64,000 bases of DNA from Ralstonia pickettii DTP0602 (GCA_000471925.1 CP006667.1:2418001-2482000); one strand, 5' to 3'; counted from the stretch's first letter, positions 28,668 through 40,713 are shown. The notes: generated by a model not told the origin, from the letters alone. Made by a program: numbers and translations.

Positions 28668-29627
28668 ATGGGAATCGGCGTATTGTGCGGGCTGCTGGCA
28701 GGCGCTTTCTGGGGCATGGTGTTTATCGCCCCGAAACTGCTGCCCGTGTTTTCGCCGTGGGAACTCGCCATCGGCCGCTACCTGGCCTACGGGCTGGTCG
28801 CCTTCGTGGCCGCACTGCCGCTGATGAAGCGCATCGCCCGCAAGCTGACCGGCGCCGACTGCGTGGCGCTGCTGCGCCAGGCCTTTACCGGCAACCTGCT
28901 CTACTACGTGCTGCTGGCCTTCGGCGTGCAGCTGGCCGGGGTCGGCCCGACCTCGCTGATCATCGGCATCCTGCCGATCTCCGTCACCATCATGGGCCGG
29001 CGCGACCAAGGCGCGGTGCCGTTGCCCCGGCTGGTATGGCCGCTGTTGGTGGTGGCCGCCGGCATCGCCTGCATCAATATTGACCTGTTTGGCGGGGGCC
29101 AGAGCGCCCATGCGGCCGCCGCCGGCGCGGCGGTGCGCCCGGTCTGGCAGAAGCTGGCCGGGGTCTGCTGCGCGGCCGGCGCGCTGGTCTGCTGGACGCT
29201 CTACGCCGTGGACAATGCGCGCTACCTGCAGCGCAACCCGCACTACAGCGGCAACGAATGGTCGGCGCTGTACGGGCTGTCGACCGGCGCGGTGTCGGCG
29301 GTTCTGGCCGTGATCGGCTGGCTGTTCGCGGGCGACACCCTGAGCGCGGGCGACGGCGGCCGCGACTGGCAGTGGTTCTGGATGGTCAACGCGGCGGTGG
29401 CGCTGGGCGCGTCGCTGATCGGCAACAACCTGTGGAATATCTCCAGCCGGCGCCTGCCCTTGACGCTGTCGGGCCAGATGATTGTGTTCGAGACGCTGTT
29501 CGCGCTGGCGTATGGCTTTGTCTTCGACCACCGCTGGCCGCGGCCGCTGGAAATCGCCGCCATTGTGTTGCTGATGATCGGCGTGGCCTGGTCAGTGCGC
29601 TTGCACGCCAGCGACAAGTCTGCGTAG
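28668..29627 (+). CDS. DMT-superfamily (EamA-type) transporter
   Basis: 319 residues with about ten membrane helices in two EamA-like halves: MGIGVLCGLLAGAFWGMVFI at the N-terminus, GPTSLIIGILPISVTIMGRR in the first half, and LGASLIGNNLWNISSRRLPL in the second. The family exports amino acids or metabolites. Divergent from guaB across a 138-base region with a perfect palindrome. The substrate cannot be inferred. Encoded alone. Confidence 0.85.
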   Translation: MGIGVLCGLLAGAFWGMVFIAPKLLPVFSPWELAIGRYLAYGLVAFVAALPLMKRIARKLTGADCVALLRQAFTGNLLYYVLLAFGVQLAGVGPTSLIIGILPISVTIMGRRDQGAVPLPRLVWPLLVVAAGIACINIDLFGGGQSAHAAAAGAAVRPVWQKLAGVCCAAGALVCWTLYAVDNARYLQRNPHYSGNEWSALYGLSTGAVSAVLAVIGWLFAGDTLSAGDGGRDWQWFWMVNAAVALGASLIGNNLWNISSRRLPLTLSGQMIVFETLFALAYGFVFDHRWPRPLEIAAIVLLMIGVAWSVRLHASDKSA

Positions 29628-29836
29628 ACTAGCGAACGATGGCGCGGGGGTCACACGCGCCACGAAAAACAGCATCCAGAACAGCAGTACCCAGGGTCAA
29701 ACCGGCGCTACGTCGATGACGGGCGCCAAGCCAGCGCCGCGGCTGTCCTGCCGCGGCATTGCCTCGCGCGCAGCCGGCGGCCCCGCAGTCCTTCAGCCGC
29801 ACCAGTTACTTCCGAGCCACTTTCAGACGTCTCGCC

Positions 29837-30364
29837 ATGAAACGATCGTCCGTGCTGTGCCTGCTTGCCGCCGCCATCACCGCCGCTCCCGTCCCCGCCC
29901 TCGCCTACTGGCAGTGGCGCGATGCCAACGGCCGCATGGTCTACAGCGATGTGCCGCCGTCGGCGGCCGCCGCCAGGATCCTGCGCGCCCCGGGCCGCGT
30001 TGCCGGCGAGTACCTGCCGGTGGAAGCCGCCGCTGCGGACAGCGCCAAGGCCCCTCAGGCGTCTCCGGCCCCTGCCAGGGCCTCGGCAAAACCGGTGGCG
30101 CCTCCCGCCCCTACGGCTGAAGAAGCCTTCCAGAAACGCCGCGAGGCGCGCCTGAAAGCCACCGCCGACGAAGCCCGCAAGGAAAGCGAGAGCGCCGAAC
30201 GCGAGGCCCGTTGCGCCCAGCTGCGCAACTACGCCAGCGGCCTGCAGAATGGCATGCGCGCCGCCGTGGCTGGCCCGGACGGATCGCTGCAACACCTGAA
30301 CAGCGAGCAGCGCCAGGCCGAGATGCTCAAGACCAGCACCAGCCTCGAGAAGAACTGCAACTGA
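29837..30364 (+). CDS. DUF4124 domain-containing exported protein
   Basis: 175 residues. Signal peptide MKRSSVLCLLAAAITAAPVP with cleavage near ALA-YW at residue 23. The DUF4124 core YWQWRDANGRMVYSDVPPS follows immediately, then a Pro/Ala linker and a Lys/Arg/Glu-rich helical tail ending with two cysteines (EREARCAQL and KNCN) that could pair. Periplasmic, function unknown; common in betaproteobacteria. A GC hairpin at 30380-30399 follows the stop. Confidence 0.85.
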   Translation: MKRSSVLCLLAAAITAAPVPALAYWQWRDANGRMVYSDVPPSAAAARILRAPGRVAGEYLPVEAAAADSAKAPQASPAPARASAKPVAPPAPTAEEAFQKRREARLKATADEARKESESAEREARCAQLRNYASGLQNGMRAAVAGPDGSLQHLNSEQRQAEMLKTSTSLEKNCN

Positions 30365-30379
30365 GCGTGGAAAGCAAGG

Positions 30380-30399
30380 CGGGGCGCTTGAGCGCCCCG
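30380..30399 (+). terminator. Probable terminator after the DUF4124 gene
   Basis: 8-bp stem CGGGGCGC / GCGCCCCG with TTGA loop, then GTCTTCC. The T-tract is weak, but the hairpin lies between convergent genes (DUF4124 and rnfH). Confidence 0.5.
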
Positions 30400-30428
30400 T
30401 CTTCCGCAGTCACCTGCTGATCCGCAGC

Positions 30429-30776
30429 TCAGCCATTCCCGCGCAGCCATTTCTGGCCTTCGCGCGCCCCGCCCTCGCGCTGCTTCTGCACGCGCTTGCG
30501 CCGAGCCTGTTTGGGGTCGGCCGTCAGCGGCCGGTAAACCTCGACGCGATCGCCCTCGCGCACCAAGGTTTCGGGCGTCTTGAGCTTACCGAAGATGCCA
30601 ACACGCATGGTCGAAGGGTCCACCTCAGGGCAGGCCTGCTGCAGCCCGGAGCCAACGATGGCCGCCGCGATGGTGCTCCCGGCGGGCACATCGATCTCCT
30701 TCAGGAACACGCTGTCGGGCCGCGCATAGCAGACGGCGATATGCACGGTCGCCGCGCCGGTATCAGCTGGTGCCAT
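30429..30776 (-). CDS. rnfH: RnfH family protein (UPF0125, ubiquitin-like fold)
   Basis: 115 residues from ATG 30776 (GAGG 6 bases upstream). The family region VHIAVCYARPDSVFLKEIDV, GSTIAAAIVGSGLQQACPEV and MRVGIFGKLKTPETLVREGD, RVEVYRPLTADPKQARRKR is complete. It overlaps the ratA stop by 14 bases. The pair equals the E. coli ratA-ratB arrangement. The name comes from rnf clusters, but no rnf genes are present here. A Lys/Arg-rich tail is typical. Function unsettled. Confidence 0.88.
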   Translation of the reverse strand: MAPADTGAATVHIAVCYARPDSVFLKEIDVPAGSTIAAAIVGSGLQQACPEVDPSTMRVGIFGKLKTPETLVREGDRVEVYRPLTADPKQARRKRVQKQREGGAREGQKWLRGNG

Positions 30777-31200
30777 AGACGACCTCGGCACGTTTGACGA
30801 AGGCATCGACAAAGGTGTTGGCGATCATGCTGAACACCGGACCGATCAGTTTTTCCAGCAGCAGGCTCGAAAACTCGTAGTGCAGGTGGAACTCGATCTT
30901 GCAGGCATCCTCGCGCAGCGGCGTGAAGCGCCACGCGCCGTTGAAGGTCTTGAACGGCCCGTCCGCGAAGGTCATATCGATGCGCGTCGGGCGCTCCTGC
31001 GTATTGCGGGTATGGAAGTACTGCTGGATCCCTTTGAAGTGGATATGGATCTTGGCGTCAAGCATGGTCTCGGTCTGCTCGAACACCTCCACGCCACCGC
31101 ACCATGGCAGGAACTTGGGATAGTCCTCCACGCGCGTGACCAGGTCGTACATCTGCGCGGCGGAGTAGCCGAGCAGCACGGATTTATGGACGTCTGCCAT
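30763..31200 (-). CDS. ratA: RatA/coenzyme-Q-binding START-domain protein
   Basis: 145-residue polyketide-cyclase/START fold. MADVHKSVLLGYSAAQMYDL, VEDYPKFLPWCGGVEV and GPFKTFNGAWRFTPL are the conserved motifs of the RatA/Coq10 family. In E. coli the homologue was described as a 50S-binding toxin, and eukaryotic relatives bind ubiquinone; which role applies here is not shown. Divergent from smpB, the classical neighbour. The ATG at 31200 is chosen over longer upstream frames that run into the smpB promoter. Confidence 0.9.
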   Translation of the reverse strand: MADVHKSVLLGYSAAQMYDLVTRVEDYPKFLPWCGGVEVFEQTETMLDAKIHIHFKGIQQYFHTRNTQERPTRIDMTFADGPFKTFNGAWRFTPLREDACKIEFHLHYEFSSLLLEKLIGPVFSMIANTFVDAFVKRAEVVYGTS

Positions 31201-31273
31201 GTAGTGGGAAATCTGGCTTCCGGCCATGCCGTGCGCAACGCGCGGCAGCATGAGCCGGTACCGGGGCTGGTTT

Positions 31274-31293
31274 GCTAAAATGCTGATTTTAGC
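31274..31293. promoter_or_regulatory. Palindrome in the smpB/ratA divergent promoter region
   Basis: GCTAAAAT-GCTG-ATTTTAGC, a perfect 8-bp dyad. Each arm contains TAAAAT, which could serve as a -10 box in either direction (toward smpB on the plus strand and ratA on the minus strand). The -35 matches are poor. Confidence 0.5.
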
Positions 31294-31377
31294 CGACGCT
31301 GGCGTATGGCGGCACCTCGCCATGCGGCACTGCAGCGATCCGACCGGATTCCACTCATTGTTCGCCCACCCGCACGC

Positions 31378-31830
31378 ATGACCATCGCAGACAACAAAAA
31401 GGCCTTTTTCGACTACTTCATCGAAGAGCGATATGAGGCCGGGATCGTGCTGGAAGGCTGGGAAGTCAAGGCGATCCGCGCCAACCGCGTGCAGATCAAG
31501 GAAGGCTACGTGGTGGTGCGCGACGCCGAGATGTTCCTGATCGGCGCCCATATCAGCCCGCTGCAGAGCGCCTCCACCCACGTCAATCCCGACCCGGTAC
31601 GCACCCGCAAGCTGCTGCTCAAGGCCGACGAGATCAAGAAGCTGATCGGCAAGGTCGAGCAGCGCGGCTACACGCTGGTACCGCTGAACCTGCACTACAC
31701 GCGCGGCCGCGTAAAGTGCGAGATCGGCCTGGCCAAGGGCAAGAAGCAGTTCGACAAGCGCGAGACCGAGAAGCAGCGCGACTGGCAGCGCGAGAAGGCC
31801 CGCATTCTGAAGGGCGGCACCAAGGAGTAA
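31378..31830 (+). CDS. smpB: SsrA-binding protein SmpB
   Basis: 150-residue OB-fold protein required for tmRNA-mediated ribosome rescue. Motifs [50 protein letters not shown] and the basic C-terminal tail [20 protein letters not shown] are all present. Start ATG 31378 follows the typical MTIADNKK. No ssrA (tmRNA) gene was seen in the window. Divergent from ratA. Confidence 0.97.
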   Translation: MTIADNKKAFFDYFIEERYEAGIVLEGWEVKAIRANRVQIKEGYVVVRDAEMFLIGAHISPLQSASTHVNPDPVRTRKLLLKADEIKKLIGKVEQRGYTLVPLNLHYTRGRVKCEIGLAKGKKQFDKRETEKQRDWQREKARILKGGTKE

Positions 31831-31880
31831 GTCCCGGCGCCGCGCTTGCTGCGGCGCGTCTCAGGCGCCCTGAGGCGCCC

Positions 31881-32810
31881 TCAGGCCGCCTTCTGCCCCT
31901 TCACGATCTGCAGCGCCGAAGCGATCATGCTGCTCATCTCGCCCATATTGCCCGGCACGATCAGCGTATTGCCCTGCTTGGCCAGGTTGCCGAAGGCCGC
32001 GACATATTCCTCGGCCACCTTCAGGTTGACCGCGTCCATGCCGCCCTCGGTGCGGATCGCATTGCCGATCTTCTGAATCGCCTGGGCGTTAGCCTCAGCT
32101 ACCGCCAGGATCGCCGAAGCTTCCCCCTGCGCCCTGTTGATGGCCGCCTGCCGTTCCCCTTCGGACTTCTGGATCGCCGCTTCACGCGCGCCCGTGGCGA
32201 GGTTGATCTGCTCCTGGCGCTTGCCTTCCGAGGCGGCGATCAGCGCGCGCTTCTCCCGCTCGGCGGTGATCTGCGCCTGCATCGCGTGCAGGATTTCCTT
32301 GGGCGGGGTGAGGTCCTTGATCTCGTAGCGCAGCACCTTGACGCCCCAGTTGGCGGCGGCCTCGTCCAGCGCGTTGACCACGCTGTGGTTGATGAACGCG
32401 CGTTCCTCGAAGGTCTTGTCAAGCTCCAGCTTGCCGATCACCGAGCGCAGCGTGGTCTGCGACAGCTGCGTGATCGCCACCACGAAATTGCTCGAGCCGT
32501 AGGACGCCTTCATCGGGTCGGTGACCTGGAAGTACAGTACGCCATCGACTTGCAACTGCGTGTTGTCCTTGGTGATGCAGACCTGGCTGGGCACGTCCAG
32601 CGGGATTTCCTTGAGCACGTGCTTGTAGGCGACGCGGTCGACAAACGGCACCACGATCGACAGCCCCGGCGTCAGCGTCGCATGGTAGCGCCCCAGGCGC
32701 TCCAGCACCCAGGCGTGCTGCTGCGGCACGATCTTGATGCCCTTGGCAATCAGCACGATCACGGCGACGAGGACGATCAGCGGCAACAGGCCAAGCTGAA
32801 AAGCGAGCAT
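31881..32810 (-). CDS. SPFH/stomatin-like membrane protease-associated protein (QmcA-like)
   Basis: 309 residues. One N-terminal membrane anchor (QLGLLPLIVLVAVIVLIAKG), an SPFH/band-7 domain from about 25 to 190 (GRYHATLTPGLSIVVPFVDR, RSVIGKLELDKTFEERAFIN), then an Ala/Glu-rich coiled coil with TAEREKRALIAASEGKRQEQ. GGAGG before ATG 32810. It forms an operon with the NfeD protein 103 bases upstream, the usual partner; together they form membrane microdomain scaffolds. Confidence 0.92.
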   Translation of the reverse strand: MLAFQLGLLPLIVLVAVIVLIAKGIKIVPQQHAWVLERLGRYHATLTPGLSIVVPFVDRVAYKHVLKEIPLDVPSQVCITKDNTQLQVDGVLYFQVTDPMKASYGSSNFVVAITQLSQTTLRSVIGKLELDKTFEERAFINHSVVNALDEAAANWGVKVLRYEIKDLTPPKEILHAMQAQITAEREKRALIAASEGKRQEQINLATGAREAAIQKSEGERQAAINRAQGEASAILAVAEANAQAIQKIGNAIRTEGGMDAVNLKVAEEYVAAFGNLAKQGNTLIVPGNMGEMSSMIASALQIVKGQKAA

Positions 32811-32913
32811 GTAACAACCCTCCAGACAGGAAACATCGGTACGGAGCCGCCGGATGGCAGCAGGTGGATGGATCGCCACGCAGCAGCACCGCGCGGCGCA
32901 ACGGAATACGGCT

Positions 32914-33336
32914 TCAGCGCGGAGACACGACCAGCGTGCTGCCGCGCACCGCGACGATGCGGTAGCGGCCCGGTGCGGCGGTGCAATCGGGCGCCAGCTC
33001 CACGGTCCAGTCGGCGCCGCGGTATGGCACGCGGGCGCGCCCGTTGGCATCCCAGGCGGGCACGTCGAGCTCCTGGCCGATATCGAGATTCACGTTGGGA
33101 TCGACGGCGGCATTGCCGCGCCGCAGCTTGCCAAAGCGGGTGCGGCGCAGCCCGACGATCAGCACCGCCGCGACCAGGGCCGCGACCAGCGTCTGCGCGG
33201 CTGGCGACAGGCCGAGCAAGGCCCCGACGCCGCCGGCGGCGAGGCCCACCGCCACCATCAGCAGGTAGAACGTGCCGGTATTCATCTCGACGATCACCAG
33301 CACGACCGCTGCCACGAACCAGATGTAGTAAGCCAT
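32914..33336 (-). CDS. NfeD-like membrane protein
   Basis: 140 residues. Two to three membrane helices (AYYIWFVAAVVLVIVEMNTG, FYLLMVAVGLAAGGVGALLG, LVAALVAAVLIVGLRR), then an OB-fold NfeD C-terminal domain (VPYRGADWTVELAPD, GRYRIVAVRGSTLVV). The short NfeD1b form without the ClpP-like protease domain. Upstream of and co-oriented with the stomatin-like gene. Confidence 0.9.
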   Translation of the reverse strand: MAYYIWFVAAVVLVIVEMNTGTFYLLMVAVGLAAGGVGALLGLSPAAQTLVAALVAAVLIVGLRRTRFGKLRRGNAAVDPNVNLDIGQELDVPAWDANGRARVPYRGADWTVELAPDCTAAPGRYRIVAVRGSTLVVSPR

Positions 33337-33362
33337 CCCAGCTCCCGTTGATCCCGAAAAGT

Positions 33363-33395
33363 AAAAACCCCGCAGCGCTTTCAGCGTCTGCGGGG
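33363..33395 (-). terminator. Rho-independent terminator after ppsA
   Basis: On the minus strand, CCCCGCAG pairs with CTGCGGGG (33388-33395 / 33368-33375) around a 12-base loop that can also form a short stem, followed by TTTTT (33367-33363). It separates ppsA from nfeD. Confidence 0.88.
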
Positions 33396-33486
33396 CAGTA
33401 ACAACACCTGACGCAGGGCCGGTGCCGGCCGGCTGCCCGAAGGCGCCGGCATATTGTCATTGAGCGCTATTGTGACGTCAAATGCC

Positions 33487-35871
<2,385 letters not shown>

Positions 35872-36086
35872 GAGAGCCTCAAAACAAAGTAGAAAACCTG
35901 ACGCGTAAGCCCGGTATGTTCTTGATGTTCTGTTCCCGGACCGATCGCTTGGCTAAGCAACCCCCTGGCAGCTGGGATTCTGCGCTGTGGGTCTCGTGCG
36001 CTGCGGCTCTCGACAGCGCTCATCTCGCAGCGCACATTGTCGACAATTCCGGCCCCGATCGTTGCAGCTGCGGGCGCCATGCGGAA

Positions 36087-36115
36087 TTGCTTAGCGAAAA
36101 GATCGCCGCTATTCT
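36087..36115 (+). promoter_or_regulatory. Candidate sigma-70 promoter of ppsR
   Basis: TTGCTT (36087-36092), 17-base spacer, TATTCT (36110-36115); 55 bases upstream of the ppsR start. The rest of the 299-base ppsA/ppsR gap (35872-36170) shows no gene. Confidence 0.65.
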
Positions 36116-36170
36116 ACCGTGCTGCGCCGCACTTTTTTGCGGAAGATTGAATCTATTTATTGCGCAACCC

Positions 36171-37124
36171 ATGTCCCAGCCAGAAGCGCCCGGTGCAGCG
36201 GTTTCCGGGTCCCAGCCTGGAACGCAGCCTGAATCCCCCTCCGCCACCGTGGCGGCGACTGCACCCGCAAGCGCGCCAGCCGGCGCTGCCCAGGGCGCTG
36301 ATCGCCCGGCGGTGCGTACCGTGTTCATCGTCTCGGATGGCACCGGCATCACCGCGGAAACTTTCAGCCACTCGATCCTTGCCCAGTTCGAAATGCGCTT
36401 CCGCAAGGTGCGCATGCCTTTCGTCGACACCCCGGAAAAGGCACATATCGCCGTCGGCAAGATCAACGAGGCCTTCCACAACGAAGGCGTGCCGCCCATC
36501 GTCTTCACCACGCTGGTCAACCAGGAAGCGAACAAGGCACTGCGCCGCGCCAAGGCGATGATTCTGGACATGTTCCAGACCTTCATCGAGCCGCTGGAAA
36601 AGGAACTGGGCCTGAAGTCCACCCACGCCATCGGGCGCTTCCACCAGAATGCAGATACCGAGGCGTACAAGAACCGGATCGAGGCCATCAACTTCTCGCT
36701 GGCGCATGATGACGGTCAGTCACACAAGAACCTGGAAGAAGCGGATGTGATCCTGGTGGGCGTGTCGCGCAGCGGCAAGACACCGACCAGCCTCTACCTG
36801 GCGATGCAATACGGGCTGAAGGCAGCAAATTACCCGCTGATCCCGGACGATTTCGAGCGCGGCCGACTGCCCTCGGCGCTGTATGCGTTCAAGCCCAAGA
36901 TCTTTGGGCTGTCCATCGACCCGCAGCGCCTGACAGAAATCCGCAACGAGCGCCGCCCTGGCAGCAAGTATGCGGCGCTGGAGAACTGCCGCTACGAGGT
37001 CAACGAGGCCGAGGCGATGATGCGGCGCGAAGGCATCAAATGGCTGTCGTCGACGCACAAGTCGATCGAGGAGATCGCGACCACGATCCTGCAGGAGATC
37101 AAGGTCGATCGCGACAACTATTAA
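36171..37124 (+). CDS. ppsR: PEP synthase regulatory protein (bifunctional kinase/pyrophosphorylase, DUF299)
   Basis: 317 residues. ADP-dependent inactivation and Pi-dependent reactivation of PpsA. The conserved domain starts [20 protein letters not shown] near residue 49 and includes the P-loop-like [15 protein letters not shown] and the C-terminal [20 protein letters not shown]. It exceeds the usual ~275 residues by about 45 at the N-terminus, an Ala/Pro/Gln-rich low-complexity tail. An internal start at the beginning of the domain is not excluded. Divergent from ppsA. Confidence 0.95.
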   Translation: MSQPEAPGAAVSGSQPGTQPESPSATVAATAPASAPAGAAQGADRPAVRTVFIVSDGTGITAETFSHSILAQFEMRFRKVRMPFVDTPEKAHIAVGKINEAFHNEGVPPIVFTTLVNQEANKALRRAKAMILDMFQTFIEPLEKELGLKSTHAIGRFHQNADTEAYKNRIEAINFSLAHDDGQSHKNLEEADVILVGVSRSGKTPTSLYLAMQYGLKAANYPLIPDDFERGRLPSALYAFKPKIFGLSIDPQRLTEIRNERRPGSKYAALENCRYEVNEAEAMMRREGIKWLSSTHKSIEEIATTILQEIKVDRDNY

Positions 37125-37151
37125 AAAAGCGGCCGTCCGGGCCGCTTTTTT
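37123..37151. terminator. Bidirectional terminator between ppsR and trmH-family gene
   Basis: AAAAAA, then GCGGCC (37129-37134), loop GTCCG, GGCCGC (37140-37145), then TTTTTT. Symmetric A and T tracts let it serve both convergent genes. Confidence 0.92.
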
Positions 37152-37169
37152 ATTGTGTGCCTGGCCCGC

Positions 37170-37946
37170 TCAGCGCCGCTGCCGCACCGCCTCGAACAGG
37201 CAGATCGCCGTCGCAGCCGCCACGTTAAGCGATTCCAGCCCGCCGGGTTGCGGGATACCAACCTTGCGCGTGACGTGCTGCATCCACGCCTCGCTGACCC
37301 CCGCACCTTCATTGCCGACCACCCACGCCACCGGCCCGCGCAGGTCGGTATCGAACACCGCCGCATCGGCGTGCGACGAGGTAGCCATCACCGGCACCGC
37401 CAGCCGCGGCGCGAGCGCATCCACGGTGCAGTGCTCGACGATATTCAGGTGGAAGTTCGCGCCCATGCCGGCGCGTAGCGTCTTGACCGACCACGCAAAG
37501 GCACACCCGGTGGCCAGGAACGCGTGGCGGATGCCCGCCGCGGCGGCGCTGCGCAGGATCGAGCCGACATTGCCAGCATCCTGCACGCCGTCCAGGATCA
37601 CGCAGTCCTCCTCGATCCGCGCCGGCAGGTGACCGGACGGCGTCTCGATCACCAGCATCAGGTCGATGCCGTTGACCACGCCGCTGATCTGCGTGAATAG
37701 CGCATCGGCCAGCACCACCACGCGCTCGGCCTGGACCAGCGCCAGCAGCGGCGCCACCTCGGCATGGTCGTAATGGCGCTCCGACACCACGCAGGTGACC
37801 GGCTGGCCGCGCGCGGCCACATAGGCCTGCGCCAGGTGCACGCCGTCGAGCAGCGACTGCCCGGCCTTGCGGCGCTGGTGCGTGGAAGTGGCCAGGGCCT
37901 TCAAATGCTTGAACAGCGCGTTGTCGCGCGAGGTGACGTGCTTCAC
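37170..37946 (-). CDS. TrmH/SpoU-family RNA 2'-O-methyltransferase
   Basis: 258 residues beginning at GTG 37946 (VKHVTSRDN). The SPOUT knot motifs are present: GNVGSILRSAAAAG (motif 1), VVGNEGAGVS (motif 2) and IPQPGGLESLNVAAATAICL (motif 3), with an N-terminal substrate-binding domain (LFKHLKALATSTHQRRKAGQ). It probably methylates a ribose in rRNA or tRNA. The target cannot be chosen between RlmB-like and other TrmH groups. It follows rnhB by 25 bases at the end of the lpx cluster. Confidence 0.9.
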   Translation of the reverse strand: MKHVTSRDNALFKHLKALATSTHQRRKAGQSLLDGVHLAQAYVAARGQPVTCVVSERHYDHAEVAPLLALVQAERVVVLADALFTQISGVVNGIDLMLVIETPSGHLPARIEEDCVILDGVQDAGNVGSILRSAAAAGIRHAFLATGCAFAWSVKTLRAGMGANFHLNIVEHCTVDALAPRLAVPVMATSSHADAAVFDTDLRGPVAWVVGNEGAGVSEAWMQHVTRKVGIPQPGGLESLNVAAATAICLFEAVRQRR

Positions 37947-37971
37947 GATGCAGAGATCAGGTAGGTGCGCT

Positions 37972-38688
37972 TCACTGCGCGACCGTGACCGAAACCGAGG
38001 CGGTGACCTGGGTAACTTCGGCCATCGCGGTCATGCCGGTGAACATGGGCCGCTGCTCCAGCGCCTCGCGCACGGGCGCAAACGAACGGCGGTGGTGCGG
38101 CGTGGCGCCGAACTCGGCCAGCGCGGCAAGGTGCTGCGGCGTGCCATAGCCGACGTGCGAATCGAAGCCGTACTGCGGATAGCGCTCGTGCAGCACCCTC
38201 AGCTCGCGGTCGCGCGCCACCTTGGCCAGGATCGACGCGGCCGAGATCGCCCTGACCAGAGCATCGCCCTTGACGATGGCTTCCACCGGGAACGGCACCT
38301 GCGGGCAGCGGTTGCCGTCGACCTGCACCAGGTCCGGCACGACGCCGCTGGCGGCCAGCCCCTGCACGGCACGCTGCATCGCCAGCATGCTGGCGTGCAG
38401 GATGTTGAGCGTGTCGATCTCCTCAACCGTCGCGAAGGCGATATGCCAGCCCAGCGCGCGTTCGCAGATCTTGTCGTAGAGTTGCTCGCGCTTGGCGGCG
38501 GTCAGGATCTTGGAGTCGGCCAGCCCGCGGATCGGACGCTTCGGGTCCAGCACCACGGCGGCGGCATAGACCGGCCCGGCCAGCGGTCCCCTGCCCGCTT
38601 CATCGACACCGCACAGGCGCTGCACGGCGGCAGCGGCCGGGGCAAGATCCAGCCCCATCTGCGGCGATTCAGCATTGCGTCGCGCCAT
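37972..38688 (-). CDS. rnhB: Ribonuclease HII
   Basis: 238 residues; removes misincorporated ribonucleotides and RNA primers from DNA. The acidic active site is visible: [15 protein letters not shown] (Asp, Glu), VQVDGN (Asp), and a further Asp in [12 protein letters not shown]; the GRG loop recognises the ribose junction. Start ATG 38688 shares one base with the lpxB stop (TGATG). The C-terminal 25 residues ([20 protein letters not shown]) are an extension beyond the usual length. The lpxB-rnhB order is conserved in proteobacteria. Confidence 0.96.
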   Translation of the reverse strand: MARRNAESPQMGLDLAPAAAAVQRLCGVDEAGRGPLAGPVYAAAVVLDPKRPIRGLADSKILTAAKREQLYDKICERALGWHIAFATVEEIDTLNILHASMLAMQRAVQGLAASGVVPDLVQVDGNRCPQVPFPVEAIVKGDALVRAISAASILAKVARDRELRVLHERYPQYGFDSHVGYGTPQHLAALAEFGATPHHRRSFAPVREALEQRPMFTGMTAMAEVTQVTASVSVTVAQ

Positions 38689-39896
38689 CAGACGGTCCCC
38701 CGGCTGTGCATCAGGTCCACCACCACATCGGCGGCCCGTTGCGCGGTATTGCACTTGAGCGTCTCGTGCATGCGGGTGAAATGCTCGTAGAGAAAGGCGG
38801 TGTTGCCCTCGTCGTTGAGCTGCAGCAGCGTTTCGCGGGCCAGCGCCTCGGGCGTGGCATCGTCCTGCAGCAGTTCCGGCACGACGAAGCGCCCTGAAAG
38901 GATATTAGGCAATCCCACGTACGGCAGGTAACCCTGGCGCTTCATGATCTGCGCGGTCAGCCAGGGCACCTTGTAGGAGATCACCATCGGTTTCTTGTAC
39001 AGCGCCGCTTCGAGCGTGGCGGTGCCGCTGGCCAGCAGCACCACGTCGGCGGCTTCCATGGCCTGGTGCGACTTGCCATCGACGATGGTCAGGCGGAGTT
39101 CGGGATACTGCGCGTGCAGTTCCTCGACGATGGCGCGCAGCGGCGCGCTGGCCGCCGGCAGCACGAACGCCAGATTCGGGTCCATGCGTTGCATGCGAGC
39201 CATCGCGGCAAAGAAGGTGGCGCCGAGGTTGCGCACCTCGGACTGGCGGCTGCCCGGCAGCACGGCGACCACGCGGTGCCCGGCAGGCAGGCCGAGTTCG
39301 GCGCGCGCCCCGGCGACGTCGGGCACCATCGGGATCACGTCAGCCAGCGGATGGCCCACGTAGGTGGCGGGGATGCCGGCCTTGGCGTAGATCTCGGGCT
39401 CGAACGGGAACAGGCACAGGATGTGATCCACCGCGCGCGCGATGGTGCGGATGCGCCCGCCGCGCCAGGCCCAGATCGACGGGCTGACAAAATGCACCAC
39501 CGGGATGCCGGCGCGCCGCAGCGGCACTTCCAGCCCGAAATTGAAATCCGGGGCATCGACCCCGATAAAGCACAGCGGCGGATTGGCCAGCAGCCAGTCG
39601 CGCACGGCGCGGCGTGTGGCCAGGATCTCGCGCAGCGAGCCCAGCACCTCGACGTAGCCGTTGACCGACAGCGTTTCCATCGGCCAGCGCGAGGTAAAAC
39701 CCTGCGCCATCATGCGCTTGCCGCCGATGCCGGAATACTCGACCGTGTCGCCAAGGCGGGCCTTGAGCCCGCCCATCATCAGCGATGCCAGCAGGTCGCC
39801 CGAGGCCTCTCCGGCCACCATGGCGATGGTGCCGCGTTTGCCTGTTACGCTCCCATTGCCCGTGGGCACGTCGCCCCGAATCGCGGCGTCGACCAT
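38688..39896 (-). CDS. lpxB: Lipid-A-disaccharide synthase
   Basis: 402 residues. GT19 glycosyltransferase that joins UDP-diacylglucosamine and lipid X on the inner face of the inner membrane. The N-terminal [41 protein letters not shown] and PGSRQSEV motifs and the UDP-site [20 protein letters not shown] are intact. The starting sequence MVDAAIRGD adds about 20 residues before the conserved core. It begins 13 bases after lpxA. Confidence 0.96.
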   Translation of the reverse strand: MVDAAIRGDVPTGNGSVTGKRGTIAMVAGEASGDLLASLMMGGLKARLGDTVEYSGIGGKRMMAQGFTSRWPMETLSVNGYVEVLGSLREILATRRAVRDWLLANPPLCFIGVDAPDFNFGLEVPLRRAGIPVVHFVSPSIWAWRGGRIRTIARAVDHILCLFPFEPEIYAKAGIPATYVGHPLADVIPMVPDVAGARAELGLPAGHRVVAVLPGSRQSEVRNLGATFFAAMARMQRMDPNLAFVLPAASAPLRAIVEELHAQYPELRLTIVDGKSHQAMEAADVVLLASGTATLEAALYKKPMVISYKVPWLTAQIMKRQGYLPYVGLPNILSGRFVVPELLQDDATPEALARETLLQLNDEGNTAFLYEHFTRMHETLKCNTAQRAADVVVDLMHSRGTV

Positions 39897-39909
39897 GTCC
39901 GGTCCGGCC

Positions 39910-40713
39910 TCAGCGCACGATGCCGCGCTGGGTGGCGGCAAGGAATTCGACAAACGCACGCAGCGGTTCCGCGGTACCGGCATCGACCTGGCCCAGCAAG
40001 GCGGTGATCTCGTTACGTGCCTCGTCGAAGCTGAGGTCGGACTTGTAAAGCAGCTTGTAGGCCTGGCGCAGCGCACCGATCTGGCCCGCATCGAAGCCGC
40101 GGCGGCGCAGCCCCTCGACGTTGACGCCGTGCGGCGTGGCCTTGTTGCCACTCTTGTCGCTGGCGGCGATCACGAACGGCGGCACGTCCTGCACCAGCGC
40201 AGAAGCGCCACCCAGCATCGCATGGGCGCCGATGCGCACGAACTGGTGCACGCCGCTCATGCCGCCCAGGATCGCCCAGTCGCCCACTTCAACGTGGCCG
40301 GCGATCTGCGCGTTGCTGGAAAACACGGTGTTGTTGCCGACGATGCAGTCATGCGCGATATGCACGTAGGCCATGATCCAGTTGTCGTTGCCGATGCTGG
40401 TCAGGCCGCGGTCCTGCACCGTGCCGGTGTGGATCGTGGTGAATTCGCGGATGGTGTTGCGGTCGCCGATCTCGAGCCGCGTCGGCTCGTTGCGGTACTT
40501 CATGTCCTGCGGCACGCCGCCGACCGAAGCATAGGGACCGATCTGGTTGCCCTCGCCGATCGTGGTGTAGCCCTCGACCGTCGTATGCGAGCCGATCCGG
40601 GTGCCGCTGCCGATCCGCACATTGGCGCCGACGATAGAGAACGGCCCGACGGTCACGTCGGAAGCCAGTTCTGCCTTCGGGTCGACCAGTGCGGTGGGAT
40701 GGATTTGCGTCAT
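39910..40713 (-). CDS. lpxA: UDP-N-acetylglucosamine acyltransferase
   Basis: 267-residue left-handed beta-helix trimer that starts lipid A synthesis by adding a hydroxyacyl chain to UDP-GlcNAc. Hexapeptide repeats run from [20 protein letters not shown] to about residue 190. The catalytic His lies in [15 protein letters not shown]. The C-terminal helical acyl-carrier-protein-binding domain follows. Downstream of fabZ with 133 bases between, an unusually long gap for this cluster that holds a GC hairpin (40786-40807). Confidence 0.96.
   Translation of the reverse strand: MTQIHPTALVDPKAELASDVTVGPFSIVGANVRIGSGTRIGSHTTVEGYTTIGEGNQIGPYASVGGVPQDMKYRNEPTRLEIGDRNTIREFTTIHTGTVQDRGLTSIGNDNWIMAYVHIAHDCIVGNNTVFSSNAQIAGHVEVGDWAILGGMSGVHQFVRIGAHAMLGGASALVQDVPPFVIAASDKSGNKATPHGVNVEGLRRRGFDAGQIGALRQAYKLLYKSDLSFDEARNEITALLGQVDAGTAEPLRAFVEFLAATQRGIVR

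Noticed and set aside
30429..30776. Evidence of an Rnf electron-transport cluster from rnfH
   Set aside because: No rnfA-E/G genes are nearby; rnfH is here as the partner of ratA.
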